Below, in pieces: positions 21,684-33,050 of a stretch of DNA of 64,000 bases. Origin of the DNA: Littorina saxatilis (lineage: Eukaryota > Mollusca > Gastropoda > Littorinimorpha > Littorinidae); the NCBI RefSeq assembly GCF_037325665.1, contig NC_090245.1:48607269-48671268 (forward strand), in the 5' to 3' direction. Below the pieces are notes generated by a model, which was given only the letters and a program-made list of their open reading frames with translations, did not search any database and was not told the DNA's origin. Positions within the stretch are counted from its first letter, which is position 1. The number at the start of each line of letters is the position of its first letter. The translations under genes and the position numbers were made by a program.

Positions 21684-21937
21684 ACCAAAAACAGAAATGT
21701 TCTGGACAGGGTTGTGAGAATGTGCAGCAAGATTGTGGGTGAGAGACAGATGAGTTTGACCGAGCTGTACGAAAGAAGAGTGGTGCGAAAGGCTGGAATG
21801 ATTGCAAATGACAACGCGCATGTACTGGCCCAGTACTTTGAACGCCTGCCATCGCGTCGACTGTTACGCGTGCCAACAGAACTGTCAGGGCTAGTAAAAG
21901 TTTTATTCCATTGTCCATTACGCTCTTAAACAATATA

Positions 21938-22150
21938 AGATGTTTGGTGGCTTGTTGACAGACCAGCTTTTTTGTTGGTCCAAGGGGACGATATCGTCTT
22001 TTGTTTCATCTTTATCGACCAAGGCCGAAGGCCGCGGTTGATAAATATGAGACAAAATGTGATATGCTCCCCGAGGACCAACAACAAAGTGCTGGTCTGA
22101 CAACAAGCTACCAAACATCGTGTTTGTCATCATTTTGGTTGTGCAACAAA
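21938..22150. mobile_element. Foldback MITE, family E copy 1
   Basis: A palindrome: AAGATGTTTGGTGGCTTGTT, then CAGACCAGC and TTGTTGGTCC, mirrored by GGACCAACAAC, GCTGGTCTGACAAC and CCAAACAT. The core AAGGCCGAAGGCCGCGG is itself palindromic. Non-coding. Confidence 0.7.
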
Positions 22151-22597
22151 ATGCACAATAACCCACAGGGAGACGAATTTTTAGAATCTAACTCCGGGCC
22201 ACAAAGCATCGTCACAGTAGCACGAGATAACACGTCAAACTTGTATGTGACGTCAAACGTAGCTTGTTGACGCTTTTCTTCCAGTCTGAAAATGTACAGA
22301 GCTGCGATCATACCTTTGAATTCAGTAAGTGTTGAGCATATTTCTTTTCTTTTAAGTGTTTATGACTTTTCGTTGTGGATTTTGCGATTACAGAGATAAG
22401 TTGCAAATTGACCATGAGTCGCCGCGGTAATTATCAACATTGATTGGGTCTTTGAGAGTGAATGCTTACAATCGTTGTCCTCGGAAACACAAATCCAAAG
22501 CCACGATGGTTCCACACATCAAACAATCAGCCTGATTGACTTTTACTTTGACAATCCACGTTTCACATGAAAGCTCAAACCCATTCACCACCTCGAG

Positions 22598-22744
22598 TTA
22601 TTGCATGGGGAACATGAGATTTATTTACCAGGTGTTTGTGAATGAAAACTCTTGAAAATGATGACAAACAGTAATTGTCATCATTTTCACGAGTTTTCAT
22701 TCACAAACACCTGGGAAATAAATCTCATGTTCCCCATGCAATAA
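22598..22744. repeat. Near-perfect 147-bp hairpin
   Basis: Arms of 70 bp (22598-22667 and 22675-22744) are inverted copies around a 7-base centre, with only a few mismatches. The outer ends read TTATTGCATGGGGAACATGA. It is probably a small MITE or a fresh palindrome. Non-coding. Confidence 0.85.
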
Positions 22745-22749
22745 ATCCC

Positions 22750-23495
22750 CGGTTACCATAGTTGCAGGAAGCAGGTTATACATGGATAATCAAAAGCAAA
22801 CCCAATAGAAACGCTCTAGGATTCTTCGGCTCTTTTCATTGGCGTTTCCCCAGACCTAAACAGACTACACTGCTTTGCAAAGTTCCAAAAACGAACTGGC
22901 AAACTGGCAAAAGTAAACAAAAAACAAAATTACTTCATGAAAGGTCATAAATTCAGCAAAAACAAATGAAACCTAGCGATATGTTTTGTCTTCTTACAGA
23001 GTCATGGAGTGCGTGTATCTGTGTTTCGATACACAGACGTTCGGAGAAACACGAACGTCAAGTTCAAGTAAAACGACCCCTGACACACACATTTTGACCC
23101 GTGCACAAGACGTTGTATCGATAAACGAAGCACAAATAAGAAACAATAATAAAAGCAAAGAAAATAGCAACAAGATATGCAAACATCTAACAAAGCCGAG
23201 CAAGACGCAAATCTTCTGTGACCTTTGACCCAACGTAGCTTCCACATTCGATCACTAAGCTTAATATTTACAACTGAAAACCGAGGGGGTGTGAGAGGAA
23301 CCTACAGAACTGTGCATCCTCAAATCTGACATACATAAGCTTATCCCAACATTTTATGAACTCAAAACACAGAAAGTTGCTTTCACACGCCAGTCTTGAT
23401 TGCAACAACGTGCTGTGGCCCCAAACCATGTATCATCAAAACAGAACTCGTGTTTCAAAGCATGGCTCCCTGTGTTGATTTGGCATTTATTTTCT
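22750..23495. other. Non-coding spacer between foldbacks
   Basis: No recognisable gene. Because family E palindromes sit on both sides (21938-22150 and 23500-23715), it may be the inside of one larger element, but I see no coding support for that. Confidence 0.3.
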
Positions 23496-23499
23496 CACT

Positions 23500-23715
23500 A
23501 CCAAAATGATGACAAAAACGATGTTTGGTGGTTTGTTGTCTGACCAGCTTTTTTGTCGGTCCTCGGGGGGCATATCGTCTTTTGTTTCATATTTACAAAA
23601 GACGATATGCTCCCCCTTGCTCGGACCAAAGAAACTACAATGGGACCTTATGTACAGTGTTTTCTCGGACGACAAAAATGCTGGTCTGTCAACAACCCAT
23701 CAAACATCTTATTAT
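23500..23715. mobile_element. Foldback MITE, family E copy 2
   Basis: ATGTTTGGTGGTTTGTTGTC, GACCAGC and TTGTCGGTCC are mirrored by GGACGACAAAAATGCTGG, CAACAACC and CAAACAT. The inside holds a second hairpin, CATATCGTCTTTTG against CAAAAGACGATATG. It is diverged from copy 1. Confidence 0.65.
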
Positions 23716-24039
23716 GTTTTTGTGATTCCGATGCTGCTGTTTTTGGTTTGGATTATATGAGGAGGAATTTCTCCTGCTGTTGTTTTAGAGGGATTAAACA
23801 AGTGTTGGTGTTTATAAATCTGTTACATCTTAACGGCATATACAATGTAGTTCCGATGTGGTGTGGTTTGTGATTTTTAAACGGAATTGAACGGCATTTT
23901 TTTGTGTATGACTATTTTACATATTTGTTTTAAATCTTAACAGCGACAGATTTGTATGCAGACAGGTGTTTTAGTTGAGAACAATGTTTATATATTGCAC
24001 ATCTATATATTCAAATATAATATTCAAATATAATATTAA

Positions 24040-24138
24040 TGTTGTAGTCCTTCGTTTGTCTTTATGTTATATGTACTACCACTGCAATTTCTCCATGTGA
24101 GATAATAAAAAGTTAATTTGATTTGATTTGATTTGCCG
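24040..24138 (+). repeat. LINE-like 3' tail with (ATTTG)n
   Basis: AT-rich DNA ending GAGATAATAAAAAGTTAATT followed by tandem TGATT units. Related tails occur at about 44210-44245 and 45795-45835. These are typical of truncated non-LTR retrotransposon copies. No coding part is attached. Confidence 0.4.
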
Positions 24139-24247
24139 CGTTGTGCGTCATCCTGCTATCTGAATACAAACACTGATGTGGAAAAGACACATTTTATATA
24201 GACGCCGTTTGTTGGATACTTCTGACACCTAGCTAGATATACAAGTA

Positions 24248-25239
24248 CAGGGTGACCCAAAACAAATGCAACCCACATAAATGTTAATTTCTTCTTTATC
24301 TGTTGACTGAATCACTTCATTTGTAGGGGACATAAACTTCAGTCTATGCATGACCCTTCTGCACAGTGACAGTTGTATAAATCAAAATAATGGTCTGATT
24401 TTTGTGTAATTTAAAAAAATAAGTTGCCAAATTCGGGGATCTACTCCACAGTACGAGGTTTGAAATTGAGCGGTAGCCATATTAACCCGACTTAAGCCCT
24501 CCAGGTTTTTATCTTTGGGGTAATTCGAATGACATAGTATACCTAATTCAACATTAGACAATCAGTGACTTGAATACAGCAATTACAGGCAGGATCAAGG
24601 GATTTCCCATGGGTGAATGCGTTCATGTCATTAATGAATTTTGCGCGACGTTGCACATGTGTAGCTTTACAACAAAGGGGTTAATTTTTCAAGTCATTTG
24701 AGTTAAGCAAATATTTTCATAGCTGTGCATGAACTTTAATTCGTCCACGACCATTCTACAAAGTTTCGAGTCTATAGGTAAAATGGTCCGACATTTACCT
24801 TCTCTCAAAAATGTGTTCCAAATTACACCTTCGAAATTGTCAATGGCACGAATCGCGAAAGCTTTCATGTCTATGGATTGCCCTGAACCCAGTTTTAACT
24901 GCTTTTCTTCGTGTCACCGATGTTCTAGGGAATAAAGGAGGTGTTTTTGTATACTCATAAGTTAAGATAATCCAAAAGGTAAAAGTCTGGAGGGTTTAAA
25001 TCAGGTAAGTAGCCTATTGCTACCGCTCAATGTCAAACCTCGTTCTGTAGAGTCGATCGCCGAATTTGGAAACTTTAAAAAAATAATTCACACAATTCAG
25101 GCCATTAGATTGACAAAATCTCCACTTTGTGGAAGAATCATGCCTAGAAGTTTATGTCCCCCGAATATAAAGTGATTCGGTCAACAGATGTAGAAGTTAC
25201 AAGAAGTTTTGAGGATTGCATTATTTTGGGGTCACCCTG
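24248..25239. mobile_element. Mariner/Tc1-type non-autonomous element, 992 bp
   Basis: The ends CAGGGTGACCCAAAA and TTTTGGGGTCACCCTG are inverted and flanked by TA on both sides. The inverted similarity runs about 240 bp inward: CAGTACGAGGTTTGA at about 24451 mirrors TCAAACCTCGTTCTG at about 25033. The middle has no transposase that I recognise. Confidence 0.75.
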
Positions 25240-25669
25240 TACATGAATATAATATATTATGGCATTCGTCTCTGCACACAATCCACGACGAAACGTTTGG
25301 TGCGACATTCTTCAGTTTTGAAAAGAAGAAAGGACAAGGAAGTTAAAGGCTGACATTGTCCTATTCCGCGTGAAGGAAATCGCTCACCTTCCACGTCAAG
25401 GTGCAAAACGTAGTGATAGTGACACGCCAGATTAGCGCGGTAGCGTATTGTGCTAAGCAGGAAAGCGCTTTTCTGTATTCTTGTTAACTTCGCAATTTCC
25501 GGAAAACATCCATTTTCACTTTGAGACTGTTTTGTTTACATTCGACACTATCAAAACCACTTTGCAATACTGAAATAATGTGTTTCTGTGTTCGAAAGCT
25601 ACAGCTAATCGTTATTATATCCCCTTATGTACAATTTTATAACATTATTGGCACATGTAAACAATATGA

Positions 25670-25816
25670 GTTATTTCTAATATGCTGATCTATGCCGCTG
25701 ACTGTTAGCAAATGATAACAGACATGTCGAGAAAAAAGATATCAAGCATGAGCCTTTTAGGCGAATGCTGATATCGTTTGTTATCATTTGCTAACAGTCA
25801 GCATATTAGAAATAAC
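25670..25816. repeat. Foldback hairpin around 25.7 kb
   Basis: GTTATTTCTAATATGCTGA and CTGACTGTTAGCAAATGATA are mirrored by TATCATTTGCTAACAGTCAG and CATATTAGAAATAAC. An inner pair, GATATC...GATATC, extends the stem. One arm carries an extra ten bases. Non-coding. Confidence 0.75.
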
Positions 25817-26787
25817 GGTTTTATTACCGTTTAATTCGACCAAAAGAAATTTCGAAGCGACCCCGCGAATTAGACAGAACAGCCGCAATGGGAACTGGAG
25901 CGCTCCTACCTGATTATGCCTGTCAGTCAAAGAATTCTCGTGACCTGGGTCAGCCAATCAGGGTAACACACCTTGCGTGATAAATATTCACAGGTCAAAT
26001 GCGTTTGTGACACCACAAACCATGTTGAACATGCGTTTCGGTTGCTTCGCTTTTTCTTGTTGAACAGAGAGCGACAGATTTAGAACCGACTCCAGACGGA
26101 TGGGAAATGACGTAAAGATACATTTGACTAAAGCGAGTGACCCAATTTCACTTGATTTTCCGAACTTTGATAATTTAGATTTCAAGTGAGCGAGTCGGCA
26201 TTGCACACTCAGAGGATGGGCGGTGCCTGGCTGTTCCGTAAATCACCCACCGACAAAACTCGCTTTTCGGTATTTTTTTTAGATAAAGAGAGTATTATCT
26301 GACAGCATTTGAAGTCTCATTCTTTATAATAAATCACACTGATATTGCTGATTTAAATTTTTACTTTGTCTTGTTCATGTTTAGCTTGATAAACAAAACG
26401 GGTCCCTGCATTTAGAGGGTCACCTAGAATCCGTTCTGATTGGTCAAAAAGCCATATGGGGCACTGAATTGGTAATAATAGGAAATAATTAATGAACGCT
26501 ACGAAAAGGGCAGCCTTTAAGTTAGTTGAGCTGAGAGTGGAGAAGGAGCGGCCGTAGGGGATTTGATCAAGGACAGCGCAGTTGTCCGCAGAGCATGTCC
26601 TAAAATCAGGACATGCCGCCATGCGACCGACAGCCGCTGTAGTCATTTTCCAAACCTTCATTTCTAACAAACACAAATCCTGGTTCTAATAATAACCGGT
26701 TTCTTTTACCAAGCACAAATCCTGGCTCTTATAATAACCGGTATATCTCAACAAACACTCTCTTTGTGTGTGTGTGTGCGTGTGTGT

Positions 26788-26788
<1 letters not shown>
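25817..26788. other. Intergenic region, no gene recognised
   Basis: Contains a short perfect hairpin GCATGTCCT...AGGACATGC near 26594. It also has a local duplication of CACAAATCCTGG to AATAACCGGT (26668-26745). No convincing coding signal. Confidence 0.4.

Positions 26789-26846
<58 letters not shown>
26789..26846. repeat. (GA)n microsatellite after (TG)n
   Basis: An almost pure AG run following a TG run. Confidence 0.95.
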
Positions 26847-26847
<1 letters not shown>

Positions 26848-27035
26848 ACCGTTTAGTAAGGCTTTTGCAACAAAACATCACCCTGCATGATAAAAGTTCA
26901 ATGATGCTCTTTTTCTGTACGATACTTATCTATAGCACGCTGACCAAAGTGGCCTGTCGCTGTGGTATACTACTAAAACATAATATGCAACTTAGTGTAT
27001 CTTCTAACTTATAAAGCTCGTTTCTGTGTGCGGTG

Positions 27036-27070
<35 letters not shown>

Positions 27071-27717
27071 TGATGACTTAAGGCTCCGAAACGGCTCCAC
27101 CGACTGGGACGGGAATTTCAGGGTATGTTCTTTGCAAGGGCAAAACAAACACGGATTCAACAAAGCAGCGAATTGAAGATGCTCCGCTCAGGCTAGGCTG
27201 TCGCATACATAGGCCTACAGTTATACAAGGCATACACAAACCTATATTATATACAAGGTGCATGTTTTGGGTCGGTGCTGTCAGTCGGCTCAGCACAAGT
27301 AGGCGAAACAAGTTGACACGGACACTGTTCTGTGTGTTTTCACTGCCACTCTATTTTATTTACCAGCTGACACTAGGCTATTTGTGACGTTTGCCAGCTA
27401 ACACTATTTGTGACGATCACTAGCTAACCGGCACTGCATTTATGATTAGACTCTGATTTTCACAGAACTTCGACTGGACGGTCTTGGGGTGTACTGAATT
27501 TAGCAGTGAAGGTAAGCCTCTCTCTGTCTGTCTGTCTGTGGCTCTCTCTGTCTCTGTCTGTCTGTCTGTCTCTCTGTCTCGCTCTCTCTCTGTAACATAA
27601 CCTGTGCAATACTCAGAATTATTTTCAATTCCAGTTGTGCTTTATATGCTGATTTATTTTGTTCGTTTTCCTGTTTTTAAAACAATTAACGTATGATTGT
27701 CATGCTGTGATAATACT

Positions 27718-27719
<2 letters not shown>

Positions 27720-27790
<71 letters not shown>

Positions 27791-27841
27791 CTCTCTCTCT
27801 CTCTCCCTCTCTCCCTTTTCTCTGCCTCTCTCAGTCTCTCT

Positions 27842-27900
<59 letters not shown>

Positions 27901-27903
27901 CCT
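27720..27903. repeat. (CA)n then (CT)n compound microsatellite
   Basis: About 66 bp of CA followed by about 115 bp of interrupted CT. Histidine-threonine and serine-leucine open frames across it are artefacts. Confidence 0.95.
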
Positions 27904-28325
27904 CTCTGGCTCCTTTACCCCTCCTGATCTGATCTCAAGAATTCCATGGTAGATTCTTCCCTCAAGATGAACTGTGTGAATGCATTTCCTGTGTTGTTGA
28001 AATAAAATAGCTTCACGCTACACTGACGTCCGGGTTGTTGAAAAAAGAGAATTGCGGCGAGTACACAAGTAGGCTATGTAATACAGGTAAATGGGTTGCT
28101 GGTGTAAGAAAAGACCCACTTACTAAAGATGAATACACTTCTAGTCCTCAACTTGAAGAGCGGGTAGACTCTTATACACAAGCTGGACAGGTAAATAATG
28201 CAAAGAAATCTAGGTGTATACTTGTAGGCTATATAGGCACGGATAAACTGATCCTGCACCAAACTGCGATGTTCTATCGCGTTATTTAGAAACTACAGGT
28301 CTGCAAAATGATGTTGACCCTCCTC

Positions 28326-28444
<119 letters not shown>

Positions 28445-28524
28445 CATCTTATCTCTGTCGCTTATTTGTTATTTTTTGTTTTAAATTTGTGATTGGAATG
28501 AGTTTCAGTTTCAAAGAAAGTAGG

Positions 28525-29330
28525 GGAAGCTCGCCTAATATGGACCACGTTTTGTTTGATGCTGATAAATAGTGTGTGTTTTTTGCGAAGAAGTTTCACT
28601 TCGTGCTTGGTAGTTTTTCTTTCTTTAGTTAATCGTCCGGCCTAATTAGAGCGAATTAGCTTTAATTAGCCTGGGCACCACAAATGGACCTGTAAAGAGG
28701 TCTTGGCGAATAATTGTAAAACGCTCACTCCAAAATAACATGATACAACTCCGTGTACGAGTCATCAGATTTATTTGTTTTGGTTCGATGAGAAGATTTT
28801 TTGAAGCACAACATAAAACTAAGAGAAAATAATAGAAATGATCATCTTTGACGTAAAGAAGACTGCTTTGTATATTTTAGTGAAAGCTTGATGGCTAGTT
28901 ATCAGTTATTTCGGCAATCTTCTTAATGCATGACTAAATCCAGTCTTTATCTTTTCTTTTCCTCTATTTCTTGAAGGTGGTCCAATTAGGGGACACACAC
29001 ATACTTGAGATTTTGTTATTATTTTTTGTTGGCACCAGAAAGGAGCGGTCAACGCTGCTAAAATGTAATAATAAAAGTTTTACCTGTCATATAAAGCAAC
29101 TTTTGTGAGTAAACAGCATTGTCAGTGGACAGAAACTAGGACATTGTAAGCGTCACATTTAGAGTGAACGCTGCCAGAAGTGTACAAAAGAGAAACAGCC
29201 TAACGGGTTTGTGTTTTGAAACGTGCAAGCTATCTAGTGAGGGTAAATGTGTCCAATGAACTTATTTTGAGCGCGTTTACACCATTAGTTTGTCAGAACC
29301 GGACGTGGTCGATATTTATACAAGACAATA
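28525..29330. mobile_element. Family D element, diverged copy
   Basis: It starts GGGGAAGCTCGCCTAATATG and follows the order of 20740-21650: a GCTGATAAATAG stretch, a GTTTCACTTCGTG phrase, GGTGGTCCAATTAGGGG, then GAGTGAACGCTGCCA. The right terminal repeat is not clear. No coding potential, so it is a deletion derivative of the element that split the LINE. Confidence 0.55.
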
Positions 29331-30621
29331 AATAAATGCTCTCAGGGTTTGATCTTCGGCGTTAGAATATGACTGGTGCTACAGCATTAAACGATCAACC
29401 GGGCAGTCTTTAAAAATAAGATCAAAAGATCAGATCGGACCGGATCAGATCAGACTAGATCAGATTAGATTAGTTGAGAACAGACAAGATAAGATAAGAT
29501 AGAGAACCGACCGCTTCATTACATGTGTACATATACGTAGGCTGAATGTATTAAACACGGAGTTATTTTGGTTCGTTACAAGGTGCAATTCAAGATGGTG
29601 TAGGGTAAACATTTCGTGTGTATTCATTAAACTCACAGTGTCATCTGTGAACAAAAAAAAGGGTGTCGTGCCTTCTGCTTATACACATTGTGTGTTCGTG
29701 CATAGACTGCACTTGTGTCGCATAACTGCACAAAGAATACGCTTGCTAGTTTGAAATAGTCTTACTTTTGAAAGGTATACTGCTTTATGTTTTGGCCCTA
29801 AGTTTTATTTATTATGTTTGTAACCCGTATGATTTTAACCTGTGATTCGACCGAAAGAATGTCCACGCTCAATGTCAATAAGGGCCGACCATTTCAGTTG
29901 TTTCGTTGTGCGGCACATCAATACATGTCATTTACTTGGCTTGTATCTCATACTCCGGGGAGCAACAAATACGACCAAAAACGTCATCTACGTTACCGTC
30001 CGGGATTATATTTTCAGAACATACATTTATTTAAAAACAATAGACACGCTCTTTCTAATTACACTAATTATCATTTTAAATGACGCGACTATCAGTGTCG
30101 TTGCTGCAGTAATGTTTGAGCAGGAGAAAGTCCTTATGCGTCGATACCATGACTAAAAGTAAATGTCCGGGGGGAAAGGCGCAAACGCAGTAATTAATGT
30201 CTTTTGGGAATAACATTTGACCCCATTTTTGGTGCCTTTTTACACACACGCTACACACAAAAAACAAATAAACCAAAAAGTCACATGCATGTTTTTTACA
30301 TTTTTCAAAATCGACTGGTTGCTTCTTATTGACATTGGACGTCCAGCGAAATAAGTGTAACGTACACACAGCACCTGGGGTGGTGTGGGGTGGGGGTGGG
30401 GGGGTGTGAAATGAGCAATATCATCGATAGAATATTTCTTAAGTTAAAACAAAAATTCCCGTCAATTTTGAAAAAGACAACAAAAGTCTTTACGAGTGAC
30501 CGTGATAACGCCGTGTCAGGAGGCATATAGCGACATTTTGAAACATGTAGGCGTTATCAGTCAATGCCACTTACTTTTGAACAAACACATTTAAAAAAGG
30601 TAATAACCACAAGACTTCATT
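29331..30621. other. Upstream flank of UNC93A, nothing recognised
   Basis: AT-rich, with a GATCAGATCxGACC cluster near 29420-29470 and a G-rich run near 30376-30408. No recognisable gene. It could hold the UNC93A promoter, but no element can be named from sequence alone. Confidence 0.3.
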
Positions 30622-31470
30622 ATATTTAGTCAAGTTTTGACTAAATATTTTAACATCGAGGGGGAATCGAAACGAGGGTCGTGGTGTATGTGTGTGTGTG
30701 TGTGCGTGTGTGTGTGTGTGTAGAGCGATTCAGACTAAACTACTGGACCGATCTTTATGAAATTTGACATGAGAGTTCCTGGGTATGAAATCCCCGAACG
30801 TTTTTTTCATGTTTTTGATAAATGTCTTTGATGACGTCATATCCGGCTTTTTGTGAAAGTTGAGGCGGCACTGTCACGCCCTCATTTTTCAACCAAATTG
30901 GTTGAAATTTTGGTCAAGTAATCTTCGACGAAGCCCGGGGTTCGGTATTGCATTTCAGCTTGGTGGCTTAAAAATTAATTAATGACTTTGGTCATTAAAA
31001 ATCGGAAAATTGTAAAAAAAAATAAAAATTTATAAAACGATCCAAATTTACGTTTATCTTATTCTCCATCATTTGCTGATTCAAAAAACATATAAATATG
31101 TTATATTCGGATTAAAAACAAGCTCTGAAAATTAAATATATAAAAATTATTATCAAAATTTTTTTTTCGAAATCGTTTTAAAAACACTTTCATCTTATTC
31201 CTTGTCGGTTCCTGATTCCAAAAACATATAGATATGATATGTTTGGATTAAAAACACGCTCAGAAAGTTAAAACGAAGAGAGGTACAGAAAAGCGTGCTA
31301 TGCAGCATAGCGTAACCACTACCCCGCTCTTCTTGTCAATTTCACTGCCTATGCCGTGAGCGATGGACCACGAGTATACGGTCTTGCTGCGTTGCATTGC
31401 GTTCAGTTTCATTCTGTGAGTTCGACAGCTACTTGACTAAATATTGTGTTTTCGCCTTACGCGACTTGTT
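30622..31470 (+). mobile_element. Family A2 helentron-like repeat, copy F5
   Basis: It starts ATATTTAGTCAAGT and ends ACTTGACTAAATAT, hairpin, CTTGTT. The A2 subfamily carries T for C in both terminal motifs and CATCGAGGGGGAATCGAAAC after the start. Its end lies 15 bp before a splice-acceptor-like AG in front of the UNC93A start codon. Confidence 0.82.
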
Positions 31471-31516
31471 TTTCTTTTATGACAGATTGAACAGCTCATT
31501 TTGAAGAACAGCAGCC

Positions 31517-33019
31517 ATGGACAAAGACACGAAACAGCCAGCCAATGACGTCATCAACGGCTACGAAATGGACGTCAAGAAAGGAGCGAGCGACTACGAG
31601 ACGTCTGAAATCCCGATGAGCACATTACGGGTAACTTGTCCATTAGGCCCCGTTGACACAGCGCTACGTCCTTACCACGACCATGCCGTTCACGCCGATC
31701 TGAAAAAGTTATCAAATAGGGGCATATCGCCGTAAAAATCCAGCACATGGCACTAATAACCCAGTCACATAATATAGACACCGCTTCTGCTACGACGGAA
31801 AAGTGTTCGAGAGCGTGGCCAATCGTGGGCCAAACGCTTATGTTGAACTGCACAAAACAAGCGTAGTCGTGTACAGTCGTGATGTAGTTTTATTTATTTG
31901 CCATGTGCTGGATTTTGACGGCGAGCCCCGACTTGATATTTTTTTCAGATCGGAGTGACGGGCATGGTCGTCGTAAAAACGTAGAGCTGTGTGACGGGGA
32001 CCATACAAAAAACTACATCACGACTGTACTGCGTCACGACCCGGCTACGCTTGTTTTGTGCAGTTCAAAATAAGCGTAGGGAGAGCGCGCAGCTTCGCGA
32101 CCTAGCAGATCCCACCCCGACCAAACCACGCTCATGGAGATCCTCCCACGTTTGGCCCACGATTGGCCACGCTCTCCGACAATTTTACAACGGAGTAGAA
32201 GCGGCGTCTCTGTGTGACCGGGGTATTAGAGAGCCGATGGCTGAATTTGTGACCGGTCATTGTGTCATCTCGTGTGTTTGACTGCCTGTTTAATATTCTG
32301 TACTGCTTTGGTCGTTGCTTCTTAGTCGGCTGTGTAGTTATGTATTATCCATAAGTGTCAAGCCTTACGGTTCCGCACTATTTGCTGTTCAGATGTAGAG
32401 TGCAAAGATTTCCTGGAGAGATGGGGGGGGGGGGGGGGGGGGCACTGTTTTACTGTCAAATAAGGAACAATATAATTTTTGCTCCCCTGATTGTCTTCAG
32501 ATATTTGTAGGATTGTTGCTTTTATTGTAGCCGCCGGGCTACTTAGGTTTCGCTCTTGTGGAAGTTTGAAATTCACGTTGATTGTCGACTGGGGACTGGG
32601 GACTGTATCTCTGGTACTCTGGGGTCAATTGAGCTCACATATGGCGAGTAGCTTGGAATTGTGGGGCCAAGGGTTTGTGCAAAAAAATTACGTTCCTAAC
32701 GGTAGGCAAACGGAAGATATTAGCTTTATACGTTTTTCACTTTTTTGGCACCCGGCCAGGAAATTTGTTTCCCCTGTAAAGCGGGTGCTAAAAATGTGGC
32801 ATCAAGACGCGCGTTTCAACCTAACACTTGACGTCGAAGACATGTGCTAAGTGAGACCTAAAACCTTTATACACGAAGCATGAAAGCTTTTACAAAGCAT
32901 GGGCGTGTACACTAGTCAGATAACATGTTTTTTATATTTAGTCAAGTTTTGACTAAATATTTTAACATCGAGGGGGAATCGAAACGAGGGTCGTGGTGTA
33001 TGTGTGTGTGTATGTGTGT

Positions 33020-33050
<31 letters not shown>

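Larger units (their letters stand above)
19566..21931 (+). pseudogene. LINE reverse-transcriptase C-terminal fragment, split by an insertion
   Basis: 19566-19830 encodes DGVQVERVDEYKYLGTVID to FGFVCWFGGLS. 21686-21931 encodes TKNRNVLDRVVRMCSKIVG to LPSRRLLRVP and a stop. Together these are the end of a non-LTR retrotransposon reverse transcriptase (DEYKYLG, CWFG and NRVV..CSKI are typical). The coding is interrupted by an 1850-bp element. The 5' part is missing, as usual for a 5'-truncated LINE copy. The clade is not resolved. Confidence 0.75.

Noticed and set aside
25360-25500. Possible further family A fragment (GCTAAGCAGGAAAGCGCTTTTCTGT)
   Set aside because: Only a short resemblance to the AGCACGCTTTTCTGTACC segment, with neither end present; too weak to list as a copy.
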